Notes: generated by a model from the letters alone, not told the origin. A stretch of 64,000 bases of DNA from JANQQC01 sp965262255 (GCA_965262255.1 OZ253505.1:310001-374000); one strand, 5' to 3'. Counted from the stretch's first letter, positions 9,583 through 18,941 are shown. Translations and numbers: made by a program.

Positions 9583-10998
9583 ATGGAAATCAATCTACTC
9601 CAATCTGAAGGTTTAACCCGAGCCTTCTGTATCAGGGTACCTCAAGCCGTTCTGAACGAACGCTTCGATCAATGTATGAAGGAATTGCGACCACAACTTA
9701 ATCTTCGCGGTTTTAGACCCGGAAAGGTTCCCTTAGGTCACGCCAAGAGAGTGTATGGTCCGGCTGTGATGAAAGATGTCGTAGATGAGTACAAGAAATC
9801 CGCCAATGAGCAAGCCCTAATCAACAATAACTTTAAGCCTGCTACTCTGTTTGACAATCAAGACGAATGCGACATGGAGGAAGTGTTTGCTGGCAACGCT
9901 GATCTGCACTACCACGCAATCTGCGAAATTCTTCCAACGTTTAAACCGGCAGAAATTGCAAGCCTAGACCTCAAAAAAACCGTTTTCAAATGCGACGACA
10001 AGTTTCTTGAAGTTTACGTGGAGGCGAGCATCGCAGATATGCTCGGTGAGAAAATAGAACGAGGCGAGGACGAAGTTGTTCAAACGGGCGACACAGTTGA
10101 ATTTGACTTTAGTATTTCCGCTGACGGAACTCCAATTGAAGAGCTGCAGATGCAAACTCAGAGAGTCATCGCAGGGGAAGTGCAAGGACTCTTCAATCTT
10201 TCCGAACATGTTGTCGGGTTGAAAGTTGGCGAACGTAAGACGATAGAGAAAAAGTATCCTGAGAATTTTATGTTTCCGCAGATGGCGAACAAGATATCCG
10301 AAATCCAATTAACCGTCACAAAAATAGAATACGTGAGTTACAAACCTTACGACGAGACTGCCGCAATAGAAATTTACGGCGAAGCTGATTTGCCGCAAAT
10401 CAAGGAGGATCTTGTAACAAATCTGAAGACATATCTATCTAAATCAGAGGAAGAGGAGTTGAAAGTATCGATTCTGGATGCCTTGGAGATTTCGCATGAC
10501 TTTCTGCTACCTGAAGGTATGGTAGTGCAAGAACATAAAACAATTATGGAACAGCTCCAATCTGAAATGCGGGCTGGAAATTTAGCAGACGAAGATTATC
10601 TAAAAACAACTGCAGAATTAGATCAAGAATATCGAAAAATAGCCGAACGTCGGGTCAGGTTAGGTTTAGTCTTGGCCGAAATCGGCAGAATCGACAATAT
10701 AGAAGTTACCGAGAACGAGGTCTTTGCGTATCACATTTATCAACAGAATTTGAACCGAGAACAAGTCGACCAAATGGTCAAAGTAGCACGGGAAAATAAA
10801 CTAGTCATGTCTCAGCTTCGCGCCCCGATTTATGAGGATCGTGTGGTTGAACACATTTTAAAATTGGCTAAAGTTGAAGAGGTTGGAGTAGATATTGCCA
10901 CGGTAGTGGCGGACAGAAATCACAAATATTATTCAACGATCCAAAGCTTTGTTCCCCATAGCTTATCAATAAATAATTCAAGGGTGACCACAAATTAG
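9583..10998 (+). CDS. tig: Trigger factor, ribosome-associated chaperone/PPIase
   Basis: 471 residues, slightly longer than the usual 430-450. The N-terminal ribosome-binding domain has the signature FRPGKVPLGHAKRVYG (residues ~44-59), close to the canonical GFRxGKVP motif. The FKBP-type PPIase domain starts at about residue 160 (GDTVEFDFS) and ends around VTKIEY near 250; the C-terminal chaperone arms follow. It binds the ribosomal exit tunnel at L23 and shields nascent chains. It stands alone here, 54 bp before glnB, whereas tig is often upstream of clpP; the clp genes are not in the window. Confidence 0.95.
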   Translation: MEINLLQSEGLTRAFCIRVPQAVLNERFDQCMKELRPQLNLRGFRPGKVPLGHAKRVYGPAVMKDVVDEYKKSANEQALINNNFKPATLFDNQDECDMEEVFAGNADLHYHAICEILPTFKPAEIASLDLKKTVFKCDDKFLEVYVEASIADMLGEKIERGEDEVVQTGDTVEFDFSISADGTPIEELQMQTQRVIAGEVQGLFNLSEHVVGLKVGERKTIEKKYPENFMFPQMANKISEIQLTVTKIEYVSYKPYDETAAIEIYGEADLPQIKEDLVTNLKTYLSKSEEEELKVSILDALEISHDFLLPEGMVVQEHKTIMEQLQSEMRAGNLADEDYLKTTAELDQEYRKIAERRVRLGLVLAEIGRIDNIEVTENEVFAYHIYQQNLNREQVDQMVKVARENKLVMSQLRAPIYEDRVVEHILKLAKVEEVGVDIATVVADRNHKYYSTIQSFVPHSLSINNSRVTTN

Positions 10999-11052
10999 AT
11001 GACATTTCGATATTTTTATTGTATTGAATAGTTCATTATCAGGGATTCAAGC

Positions 11053-11391
11053 ATGAAGAAGATTGAAGCGATAATCAAACCTTTCAAATTGGATGAAGTT
11101 AAGGAAGCCCTTCAAGAGATCGGCTTGCACGGCATGACTGTTCTCGAGGCCAAGGGGTTTGGCCGGCAGCGCGGCCATACTGAGCTCTATCGTGGAGCTG
11201 AGTACGTCGTAGACTTTCTTCCCAAGCTCAAAATAGAACTGGTGGTCGGTGATGCTATCCTCGACGAGGCAATCGCGGCAATCAACAAAGCGACTCACAC
11301 TGGCAAGATCGGCGACGGAAAGATATTCGTATCCGAGATCACGGAAGCAATTAGGATTCGTACTGGAGAAAAACGCGAATCCGCACTGTAG
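11053..11391 (+). CDS. glnB: Nitrogen regulatory protein P-II
   Basis: 112 residues, the standard PII length. The T-loop GHTELYRGAEY contains the uridylylation target Tyr51, and the C-terminal GKIGDGKIFV plus IRIRTGE segments form the ATP/2-oxoglutarate site. PII reports nitrogen and energy status to GlnE, NtrB and AmtB. The gene lies 53 bp before glnA, the usual alphaproteobacterial glnB-glnA operon, so it probably tunes glutamine synthetase both through adenylylation and transcription. Confidence 0.97.
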   Translation: MKKIEAIIKPFKLDEVKEALQEIGLHGMTVLEAKGFGRQRGHTELYRGAEYVVDFLPKLKIELVVGDAILDEAIAAINKATHTGKIGDGKIFVSEITEAIRIRTGEKRESAL

Positions 11392-11444
11392 CTAACAATT
11401 TCAACTATCTTAACCAACCTAACCTACTAACCAAGGAGCAATTT

Positions 11445-12848
11445 ATGGCTGACGAAATTATGAAGAAGATGGAGGAACACGATGTTAAGTTTGTCGACCT
11501 ACGTTTCACCGACCCGAAAGGAAAAATGCAACATGTTACGTTCGACAAAAGCATGATTGACGAAGCATTTTTCGAAGATGGACAAATGTTTGATGGGTCA
11601 TCCGTGGCTGGCTGGAAGTCGATTAATGAATCCGATATGACCTTGTCACCAGATGTGTCGACTGCGATTGTTGATCCATTCTTTCATCAAACCACACTAG
11701 CCTTATTCTGCGATATTTTGGACCCTATTACCGGCCAAGCATACAACCGAGACCCTCGAATGACCGCGAAAAAGGCGGAGATGTATCTTCGGTCAACCGG
11801 TATTGGAACGACGGCCTATTTCGGTCCTGAAGCAGAATTCTTTGTGTTCGACGACGTCAGATGGTCGACCGACCAACACAACGCTAATTACTATTTTGAC
11901 TCAACAGAGTTACCTGCAAACACGAATCGAAAATACCCTAGCGGGAATATGGGACACCGGCCAGAGCCCAAAGGCGGCTACTTCCCTGTTCCGCCAATAG
12001 ATTCGGAGCAGGACATGCGGTCTGAGATGCTTACTGTGATGGCGGAAATCGGACTTGAACCCGAAAAGCATCACCACGAAGTCGCTCCGGCGCAACATGA
12101 ACTTGGAATGCGTTTCAATACATTGACACGCATGGCAGACAACATGCAGTTGTACAAGTATATCGTCCATAATGTTGCTGCGTCCTACGGAAAATCTGCA
12201 ACCTTTATGCCAAAGCCCTACTATAACGACAATGGTTCGGGGATGCATGTTCACCAGTCTATCTGGAATGACGACACGCCGCTGTTTGCGGGGGATCGTT
12301 ATGCCGAACTTTCTGAGACGTGCTTGTTCTATATCGGCGGAGTTATCAAGCATGCGAAGGCCCTGAACGCGCTTACAAATTCTTCAACAAATTCCTATAA
12401 GCGTCTCGTTCCGGGATTTGAGGCTCCCGTTATGCTGGCGTATTCGGCGCGAAATAGGTCCGCTTCTATCAGAATTCCGTTTAGCCATAGTCCGGCGGCA
12501 AAACGTATTGAAACGCGTTTTCCAGATCCTAGTTGTAATCCTTATTTCGCGTTTGCAGGGCTTTTAATGGCCGGATTAGACGGAATCGAAAATAGAATCG
12601 ACCCGGGAGAAGCCATGGACAAAGACTTGTATGATCTCGAGCCACAGCAACTCGAATCAGTTCCGCAAGTGTGTTCGAGTTTGCGCGAGGCCTTGGACTC
12701 TCTCGATGCGGATCGAGAATTCCTGAAAAAAGGCGGGGTGTTCGATGACGATCAGCTTGACGCATACATCGCTCTAAAGACGGAAGAAGTCATCCGGCTT
12801 GATACGGCTCCTCATCCAATTGAATTTGATATGTATTACAAAGTCTAA
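11445..12848 (+). CDS. glnA: Glutamine synthetase, type I (GSI-beta)
   Basis: 467 residues, typical of bacterial GSI. It carries the beta-grasp motif DGSSVAGWKSINESD, the metal/Glu site AEFFVFDDV, the catalytic GSGMHVHQSIW and the ATP site NSYKRLVPGFEAP. Tyr396 in DKDLYDLEP is the expected adenylylation site, so activity is likely controlled by GlnE. It forms glutamine from glutamate, ammonia and ATP in the cytoplasm. AGGAG six bases upstream of the ATG fixes the start. Confidence 0.97.
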   Translation: MADEIMKKMEEHDVKFVDLRFTDPKGKMQHVTFDKSMIDEAFFEDGQMFDGSSVAGWKSINESDMTLSPDVSTAIVDPFFHQTTLALFCDILDPITGQAYNRDPRMTAKKAEMYLRSTGIGTTAYFGPEAEFFVFDDVRWSTDQHNANYYFDSTELPANTNRKYPSGNMGHRPEPKGGYFPVPPIDSEQDMRSEMLTVMAEIGLEPEKHHHEVAPAQHELGMRFNTLTRMADNMQLYKYIVHNVAASYGKSATFMPKPYYNDNGSGMHVHQSIWNDDTPLFAGDRYAELSETCLFYIGGVIKHAKALNALTNSSTNSYKRLVPGFEAPVMLAYSARNRSASIRIPFSHSPAAKRIETRFPDPSCNPYFAFAGLLMAGLDGIENRIDPGEAMDKDLYDLEPQQLESVPQVCSSLREALDSLDADREFLKKGGVFDDDQLDAYIALKTEEVIRLDTAPHPIEFDMYYKV

Positions 12849-12867
12849 GGACATATCATTTTTTGTT

Positions 12868-12906
12868 TTAGGCGGGGATTACCATATAAGCCCCGCCGCT
12901 AAAGGA
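12868..12906 (+). terminator. GC-rich hairpin after glnA
   Basis: An inverted repeat GGCGGGG (12871-12877) / CCCCGCC (12891-12897), with extra A-T pairs inside, lies 22 bp after the glnA stop. It lacks a T-tract downstream, so it is either a weak or factor-assisted terminator or an RNA-stabilising hairpin. Confidence 0.35.
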
Positions 12907-13177
12907 GGAAAGAGTAGAACTGGTATCACAACCCGTCCGAATTTGAACGGACATGACTGTTCTTAATTTCTCGGTTGTACACGCAGATTGCTAGGTTAAG
13001 CATAACAGTATAGATTGCCTGTTAAGTTTGATCAGGAGGTATTTACATTCCTTAATAGCGGCGAGTACTAGCAAACTTGGCTGAACGGCTGCGCCGCTCT
13101 AATTTCGCATCTGCAGACAAAATCGTCTAGACTCGGAAGCCACTTAATCTTAACTATATCTCCGAAAGGCAGCGTCG
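12907..13177. other. glnA-parE intergenic region
   Basis: The 329-bp glnA-parE gap contains the hairpin at its start and no recognisable gene. The parE promoter is presumably in the last 100 bp but no convincing -35/-10 pair was found. Confidence 0.4.
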
Positions 13178-15205
13178 ATGGGCGGCCCTCGCAAAATCAA
13201 AGACAAGCCATTACTTGACGCAAACTCCGAATTAGATTTGCAGGATTCTTCTGCGTATTCTGCCAAAGACATAGAAGTCCTAGAAGGATTAGAGCCGGTG
13301 AGAAAACGGCCCGGCATGTATATCGGAGGAACTGATGAACGCGCTTATCACCACTTAATAGCCGAAGTCCTAGACAATAGTATGGATGAGGTGGTTGCTG
13401 GACATGCAAATCGCATCGAAGTTCACTTAGGGGCCGACGGAGTTATGACAGTTACGGACAATGGACGTGGAATTCCGGTTGATCCTCATCCCAAGTATCC
13501 GGAAAAATCGGCTCTTGAAGTCATAATGACGACACTTCACGCAGGAGGGAAATTTTCGGACAAGGCTTATCAAACTGCAGGTGGGTTACATGGAGTGGGA
13601 ATTTCGGTTGTTAATGCTCTTTCAGAATTTGTGGAAGTAGAAGTCGCGAGAGATCGGGCAGTTTATCGACAACGTTTTGAGCGTGGAGTCCCCGTAACGA
13701 AGTTAGAAACTGTCGGACAGACGGTTAATAGACGTGGGACGACTGTAACGTTTGTTCCTGACCCCGATATATTCGGCGACAAGTTGCAGTTTCGACCGGC
13801 GCGATTATTTCGAATGGTCAAATCTAAAGCTTACTTAATTCGCGGTGTAGAACTTCGGTGGTCTTGCGACAAATCCTTGTTGCCAACCGACTCGGCAATT
13901 CCGGAAAAAGAGACGTTTAGTTACCCAAACGGATTAGCCGATCAATTATCCGAACTATTCAAAGACAAGCCGGCTATAACGGAAAATGCTTTTACTGGTT
14001 TAGTGGATGCCGGTGAAGAAGGTAAAGTCGAATGGGCAATTTCTTGGACGGTAGCGGGTTTCGGCGAGAAAGACGGGTTTGTCACATCTTATTGCAACAC
14101 TGTACCGACTCCAGAAGGAGGGTCCCATGAGTCCGGTTTTCGTAACGTTCTTGTTAGGGGAATCAGAAACTTTGCAGAGTTAAGTAAGCAAAAGAAAGGA
14201 GCAAGTATAGCGGCCGATGATTTAATGGGGCATGCTGGTTGCCTATTGTCTGTTTTTATTAAAAACCCGGAATTTGTTGGTCAAACCAAAGATAGATTAG
14301 CCTCTACTTCCGCTATGAGACTTGTTGAAACCGCGGTTAGAGATCGATTTGACCATTGGCTTGCTGCATCGCCTAAGGAAGCAGACAAACTTTTGAATTG
14401 GGCGATAGATCGCGCCGAGGAACGGGCGAGGCGAAGAAAGGCAAGAGAATTATCGAGGCAAACTGCGACTAAGAAACTTCGCCTCCCTGGAAAACTTGCC
14501 GATTGCAGTGCCAACGTGAAGGAGAACACGGAAATTTTTATTGTTGAAGGGGACTCAGCCGGAGGATCAGCGAAACAAGCGCGAGACCGTAAAACCCAAG
14601 CGATCCTTCCTTTGCGCGGTAAAATTTTGAATGTAATGTCAGCTTCAGGCGACAAACTTTCCAAAAATCAAGAACTCTCCGATCTAACGTTAGCTTTGGG
14701 AACTGGAATTGGGCCGAGTTTTGACATCGGAGACCTAAGATATGAGCGTGTAATTATAATGACAGACGCAGACGTTGACGGAGCACATATTGCGACTCTT
14801 CTCATTACATTCTTCTACAAAATGATGCCAGAGTTAATTGAGAACGGTAGACTTTACTTGGCAATGCCACCACTGTTTCGTTTATCCTATAAAGGGCAAA
14901 TTGAGTATGTGATGGACGAAGTACAGAAAGATCGCGTTATCAAGACCGCCTTCAAACCTAATCAGAAAGTTGAGGTCAGTCGCTTCAAAGGATTAGGTGA
15001 GATGAATCCGCAGCAACTTAAAGAGACCACAATGAATCCAGAGTCTCGTACGCTAGCCAAAGTCACGATTAAGGAAAACCATACTTATGAGGAGAATCCG
15101 TTACGTGCGAAGGAGTTAGTAGAGGTTTTAATGGGGAAAAGTGCTGATGCTCGGTTTAGATTTATTCAAGAACGTGCCAAGTTCGCTGAAGGACTTGATG
15201 TTTAA
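13178..15205 (+). CDS. parE: DNA topoisomerase IV subunit B
   Basis: 675 residues. The GHKL ATPase domain shows VLEGLEPVRKRPGMYIGGTD (residues ~30-49), EVLDNSMDE (Mg-binding Asn), TDNGRGIPV and GLHGVGISVVNAL (lid). The TOPRIM domain has VEGDSAGGSAKQARDR, PLRGKILNV and MTDADVDGAHI, which coordinate the catalytic metals. The C-terminus ends with the SRFKGLGEMNPQQL segment. Topoisomerase IV unlinks daughter chromosomes with ParC, which is not in the window. ParE rather than GyrB is chosen on length, the lack of a GyrB-type insertion, and the GGTDERAYHHL wording. A TnpB element is inserted 21 bp after its stop. Confidence 0.93.
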   Translation: MGGPRKIKDKPLLDANSELDLQDSSAYSAKDIEVLEGLEPVRKRPGMYIGGTDERAYHHLIAEVLDNSMDEVVAGHANRIEVHLGADGVMTVTDNGRGIPVDPHPKYPEKSALEVIMTTLHAGGKFSDKAYQTAGGLHGVGISVVNALSEFVEVEVARDRAVYRQRFERGVPVTKLETVGQTVNRRGTTVTFVPDPDIFGDKLQFRPARLFRMVKSKAYLIRGVELRWSCDKSLLPTDSAIPEKETFSYPNGLADQLSELFKDKPAITENAFTGLVDAGEEGKVEWAISWTVAGFGEKDGFVTSYCNTVPTPEGGSHESGFRNVLVRGIRNFAELSKQKKGASIAADDLMGHAGCLLSVFIKNPEFVGQTKDRLASTSAMRLVETAVRDRFDHWLAASPKEADKLLNWAIDRAEERARRRKARELSRQTATKKLRLPGKLADCSANVKENTEIFIVEGDSAGGSAKQARDRKTQAILPLRGKILNVMSASGDKLSKNQELSDLTLALGTGIGPSFDIGDLRYERVIIMTDADVDGAHIATLLITFFYKMMPELIENGRLYLAMPPLFRLSYKGQIEYVMDEVQKDRVIKTAFKPNQKVEVSRFKGLGEMNPQQLKETTMNPESRTLAKVTIKENHTYEENPLRAKELVEVLMGKSADARFRFIQERAKFAEGLDV

Positions 15206-15231
15206 GGTCGTGGTTTATTAAGTTTGGGGAA

Positions 15232-16533
15232 TTATATACTTATTGACACATTGGGTGTCACAGGTATACGGTTCTGAGCTCTCGACCTATCACCCCTCTT
15301 TCGAGGGTCACTAGGTCTCTCAAATACAATATCTCCGAACTCTCTAGGTAGATTCCCGCCCGACTTCGCAATGCGAGAGATATTGATGGCGGCATTCACA
15401 TCGCGATCGATTTGAATACCGCAGTTAGAACACGAGTAAACGCGTTCTGAAAGAGACAAGTCTGTTTTGATCTTGCCACATCCAGAACACATCCGGCTCG
15501 TGTTTTTGGGATCGACTCGCGTAACTTTACCACCGGCACTTTCAGCCTTGTAGCAAAGCAGAGTTGCGAACTTACCCCAGTTCTGTTCTAATATACTTCG
15601 TGCAACCTTAGGGTTCTTGGTCATGTTTTGTATTTGTAAATCTTCTATTGCTAGATTGGGAGATAACCGAACGATCCTCGTCGTCTCTCTATGGATATAG
15701 CCGTGTTCACTTTCGCGAACCCGTTGACATTCTTTGGCATAACGAGTTCGGGCTTTCAGATAGGATTTACTTCCCCTCGTTTTTCCCTTCCTGTGTTCCG
15801 GAATTTTCTTCCCCTTGTCTTTCTTGACTTCTACCCTCAATTTCTTCTGAAGTCTCTTTTGTCGCTTTAGATCTCGTTTACGGCCTTTGACAATTTCACC
15901 ATTCGACAGAGCTACTAAATTGTTCACGCCCATATCTATGCCAATCACTGAAGCATCAGACGGTTTGACTTCATTTGTCGTCGTGACCACAAACTGAACA
16001 TTCACACGACGTGCCGTTACGACTATACGAACCAACTTTATTTCACCTTGGGGAATATCGTTGACATAGAACGGAGCAAACCCCTTGATATTGACAGTCC
16101 ACCCTTTCTTACGTTCCCGTATTTGAAAGCTCCCTTTCGGACAGTCAAACGAACGCATTCGCCTACGGGGCTTAAATCGCGGAAAACCGATTTTTCTTGC
16201 CCCCTCTTTGACCCGCTTAAAGCAATTCTTGAACGCCTTATCCAAACGATTGAGACAAGAACGCATTACGAGTGCTGAGTACTTACCGTACTCCGCATCA
16301 TCAGCTCGTATTTCTGTTAGTGACTTACACTGATCATAGAAACTGATAGACCGACCAGTTTTTTTGTAACAATCTATTCGCTCTTCTAATGCACTGTTAT
16401 ACAAAATCGCTTGCATCGCGATGAAATCACTCACTTTCTTGTGCCCGCCCTTGCTAAGTTTGGCGGTGCGCGTATGCGTTCGAGTGACGATAGTGGTAGA
16501 CTCGATAACTGAGCCATTAGCCTCAAGTTCCAT
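15232..16533 (-). CDS. tnpB: TnpB, RNA-guided nuclease-type transposon protein (copy 1)
   Basis: 433 residues from the ATG at 16533, which has AGGAG seven bases upstream; a longer open frame exists but lacks such a site. The order is an N-terminal OrfB/WED-REC-like region, the RuvC-I motif GIDMGVNNLVALS, RuvC-II LAIEDLQIQNM, a zinc ribbon (CSGCGKIKTD, then CSNCG) and RuvC-III IQIDRDVNAAIN. All three acidic catalytic residues are present, so the nuclease could be active. TnpB proteins cut DNA with a guide RNA transcribed from the element end, favouring element retention. The tail after RuvC-III (ERPSDPRKRGDRSRAQN) overlaps predicted RNA hairpins at 15260-15310. The stop is inside the terminal repeat. 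Confidence 0.92.
   Translation of the reverse strand: MELEANGSVIESTTIVTRTHTRTAKLSKGGHKKVSDFIAMQAILYNSALEERIDCYKKTGRSISFYDQCKSLTEIRADDAEYGKYSALVMRSCLNRLDKAFKNCFKRVKEGARKIGFPRFKPRRRMRSFDCPKGSFQIRERKKGWTVNIKGFAPFYVNDIPQGEIKLVRIVVTARRVNVQFVVTTTNEVKPSDASVIGIDMGVNNLVALSNGEIVKGRKRDLKRQKRLQKKLRVEVKKDKGKKIPEHRKGKTRGSKSYLKARTRYAKECQRVRESEHGYIHRETTRIVRLSPNLAIEDLQIQNMTKNPKVARSILEQNWGKFATLLCYKAESAGGKVTRVDPKNTSRMCSGCGKIKTDLSLSERVYSCSNCGIQIDRDVNAAINISRIAKSGGNLPREFGDIVFERPSDPRKRGDRSRAQNRIPVTPNVSISI
15235..15312 (-). ncRNA. Putative omega (guide) RNA scaffold end of TnpB copy 1
   Basis: On the tnpB sense strand, the 3' end of the gene can form CCCTC-GAAA-GAGGG (tetraloop hairpin, about 15296-15309) and, nearer the element end, TGACAC-CCAAT-GTGTCA (about 15245-15261). 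In copy 2 the first stem is CCTTC/GAGGG (still pairing via G-U) and in the remnant at 4400-4425 the second is TGACGC/GTGTCA (again G-U), which hints at a kept RNA fold. In known TnpB systems the guide RNA spans the 3' end of tnpB and runs past the element end. Its extent here is inferred. Confidence 0.5.
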
Positions 16534-16936
16534 GAGACTTCTCCTTTCAGGATATATGACAACTTCCTCTATACCACGGTTCGTTAAACCTTTCAAGAAA
16601 AAATTTGAAAAATTGAAATGAGTTCCTTGTATTGAAGAAAATCTGCGAGTTTGCTCTTGAGTGACATACATTGGTAATGTAACATTCTATGGTTTTTAAG
16701 CCTACTACCAAAGAGCCAGACCAGAGTACGCATCGAATCTCGGCACAGCTTCAAGTTTCGAAAAATGAAACTTCAAGGTCACAAATACGGATAGGCAGTG
16801 TGGCGGATGAGTTGTACACAAATTTTTGAGTGGTTGGCTAACGTAGAAAATTTCGTATAATCTCCCGGTTACTCCGCGAATATGGGAGTGATTCGCCTGA
16901 AAGCGCCCTATCTGTATGCCCTCTTTTTCTCGTTTT
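16534..16936 (-). other. Conserved leader of the TnpB element
   Basis: About 400 bp between the tnpB start and the right terminal repeat is well conserved with 40278-40674 and, in part, with 49502-49733. On the minus strand a short frame (about 16705-16944, containing QKREKEGIQIGRF and GVTGRLYE) is open in both full copies, but stops break it in the solo copy and it resembles nothing I know. It may be a promoter/leader, an RNA or a transposase-binding region. It ends before the right terminal repeat. Confidence 0.45.
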
Positions 16937-17125
16937 TGTGTCAAAAAGTATATAGTTCCCTAAATTTGCATATGATGGAGGCTTGTCAATTTCGTGCTAA
17001 CAATAGAAAGAGTCGTCAAACGAAGGGAAATTCTAGGTATCTGAAAGATCAGTTCAATTCGATTTGAATTTAATCAACGACTTCAAAAAATTGCCCTTAA
17101 ACGGAATTTGTTGTAAATTGACAGA

Positions 17126-18064
17126 ATGGCAGTAGCAAAACGCATAAACCCTCTTGAAGTCTTCACACGACAGGAATGGGATTGGGTACGGTCTCGAAAT
17201 GACTGGCTTTCAATGAGCTTAGTCGTACATTGCTGGGGCATTATAGCGTTAGCAATGGCACTCGCAATCTGGAATCCTTGGTTAATTCCACTGGCAATCC
17301 CAATTATTGGAACTCGGCAGCTCGGATTAGCGATCCTAGCACACGACGGTGCCCACGGCGTTCAGCATTCCAATCCAGTTATCAATAACTTTGTAGGACA
17401 TTGGTTTTGTGCTGCGCCAATGGGAACGCATTTGAAGTCCTACCGAGACTATCACCTTGTCCATCACAAGTATGCGCAACAGCCCGAAGATCCGGATCTC
17501 ATTTTATCGAGTCCTTTCCCGATTACAAAGGATTCGCTGAAGCGAAAAATCTTTCGAGATTTGACTGGGCAAACTTTTTATAAGCAACGCATAAATCAGT
17601 TTGCTAATGCGATGGGCCTGCGTATTCGTCCGGGTAAAGGAGCCGAGAATCGTATGCAATCCGCTCGTGATGCCGTCGTTCCTATGGTGATCACAAATCT
17701 TATCTTGTTAGCAATTCTATCTTTTGTTGGCGCGTGGTGGGCTTTTTTTGTACTTTGGTTACTTCCGATGGCCACTTGGTTCATGATGGTAACTAGAATC
17801 AGGAATATTGCCGAACATGCAGTTGTCCCAGATAATGAAGACCCCATGCGTCACGCTCGGACTATCATCACAAAATGGTGGGAAGGGCTATTGATTGCGC
17901 CTTACTGGGTTAACTATCATTGCGAGCATCACATGTTCATGCATCTGCCTTGCTATCGATTAGGACGAACTCATAATGTACTTAGAAAAAAGGGCGTGAC
18001 TAGCAAAATGGAAGTACAGTACGGATACCGGACTGTTCTAAAAATGGCGACAAGCAAGTCATAA
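17126..18064 (+). CDS. Fatty acid desaturase family protein
   Basis: 312 residues with the three di-iron histidine boxes of membrane desaturases: HDGAH at ~73, HLVHHKYAQ at ~110 and NYHCEHHMF at ~262. Four or more hydrophobic segments lie around them. It would introduce a double bond in an acyl chain, or act as a related hydroxylase (the family also includes carotenoid and sphingolipid modifying enzymes). It is 30 bp before a DsbA/FrnE-like gene and probably shares its transcript. A possible promoter, TTGCCC-17-TAAATT, lies at 17092-17120 just before the ATG, but this is weak. Confidence 0.85.
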   Translation: MAVAKRINPLEVFTRQEWDWVRSRNDWLSMSLVVHCWGIIALAMALAIWNPWLIPLAIPIIGTRQLGLAILAHDGAHGVQHSNPVINNFVGHWFCAAPMGTHLKSYRDYHLVHHKYAQQPEDPDLILSSPFPITKDSLKRKIFRDLTGQTFYKQRINQFANAMGLRIRPGKGAENRMQSARDAVVPMVITNLILLAILSFVGAWWAFFVLWLLPMATWFMMVTRIRNIAEHAVVPDNEDPMRHARTIITKWWEGLLIAPYWVNYHCEHHMFMHLPCYRLGRTHNVLRKKGVTSKMEVQYGYRTVLKMATSKS

Positions 18065-18094
18065 ACTGATCAGGTTTGCGCGGCGGTAAGAATT

Positions 18095-18769
18095 ATGAAA
18101 ATCGCTTTAGAAATGGTTTCTGACTTAGTTTGTCCTTGGTGTTGGCTGGGACTTCGTCGGATCAAGAAAGCGATTGACTTAGCTCGTGACGTAGACGTTT
18201 CTTTGATTTTTCGACCTTACGAACTTGACCCTACCGTGCCGAAAACCGGTATTGCCTCGAAAGAGTATTATGCCAAACACCACTCATTAAACAAAAATCG
18301 ACACCGGGAAATGCGAGAGGCCCTAATCGCCCAAGGCAGTGGTGATGGAATAGAGTTTGATTTTGAGAATATAACCGTCAGACCTAATTCCTTTAACGCT
18401 CATAGGTTGGTACACTGGGCTCAAGGGCAGAACAAGGCATATGAAGCAAAGGAAGCTTTGTTTCGCGCATATTTTTCTGATATGCGCGATATTGGTGACT
18501 CGGAAATTCTTGTTGAAATTGCGGGCGAGATTGGGTTAGACAAAAGTATCGTCAGTGACCTTGTGGATTCAGATGCTGACGTGAACCGTGTTCGGGAAGA
18601 AGAGGCTTTATTTCAACGAATGGGGGTTTCTGGAGTTCCGACATATATTGCGGATCGTAGGATCGTGGTTCAAGGTGCGCAAGACCCTGCACAACTTGCT
18701 AAATTTCTTAGGACTGCCGCCAAAGATCGGCCTCAAGAGCGAAAAAATGCACATTCGTCTCAATCGTAG
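18095..18769 (+). CDS. DsbA/FrnE-like oxidoreductase
   Basis: 224 residues with a thioredoxin fold. The CPWC motif at residues 13-16 (SDLVCPWCWLG) and the cis-Pro segment SGVPTYI near 180 are typical of FrnE-like 2-hydroxychromene-2-carboxylate isomerase/DsbA family proteins. There is no signal peptide, so it is cytoplasmic, unlike true DsbA. Such proteins act as thiol oxidoreductases or isomerases; the substrate is unknown. It follows the desaturase by 30 bp. Confidence 0.88.
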   Translation: MKIALEMVSDLVCPWCWLGLRRIKKAIDLARDVDVSLIFRPYELDPTVPKTGIASKEYYAKHHSLNKNRHREMREALIAQGSGDGIEFDFENITVRPNSFNAHRLVHWAQGQNKAYEAKEALFRAYFSDMRDIGDSEILVEIAGEIGLDKSIVSDLVDSDADVNRVREEEALFQRMGVSGVPTYIADRRIVVQGAQDPAQLAKFLRTAAKDRPQERKNAHSSQS

Positions 18770-18941
18770 ACAAGCCGGCTAACAATTTAGATACAGGTAG
18801 ATGGTTTAGCAACAACTCGATTGATCAGGAAACTCTGCTGGAGTGCAGGGACTTAAATTTGAAACGATTGGGTTCATCGTGCGAAATTTTTGAACGCCAT
18901 GATTTCAGAATATGCATCTACTCTACTTAACCGTATTCTAA

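Larger units (their letters stand above)
15227..16960 (-). mobile_element. TnpB-encoding element, copy 1, with TIRs and 8-bp TSD
   Basis: A 1,734-bp element bounded by 24-bp terminal inverted repeats (15227-15250 and 16937-16960; 22 of 24 positions match; both start GGGAA.TATATACTT). The flanking 8-mers are TAAGTTTG (15219-15226) and TAAATTTG (16961-16968), a target duplication with one mismatch. It carries tnpB and a 427-bp non-coding leader that is also conserved in copy 2. IS200/IS605 and IS607 elements, the usual TnpB carriers, have neither terminal inverted repeats nor target duplications, so mobilisation by a DDE transposase in trans is inferred. No TnpA is encoded. It sits between parE and the desaturase without disrupting either. 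Confidence 0.85.

Noticed and set aside
12868..12906. Riboswitch or nitrogen-regulated element after glnA
   Set aside because: It is a simple GC-rich hairpin downstream of the stop and fits a terminator or stabiliser.
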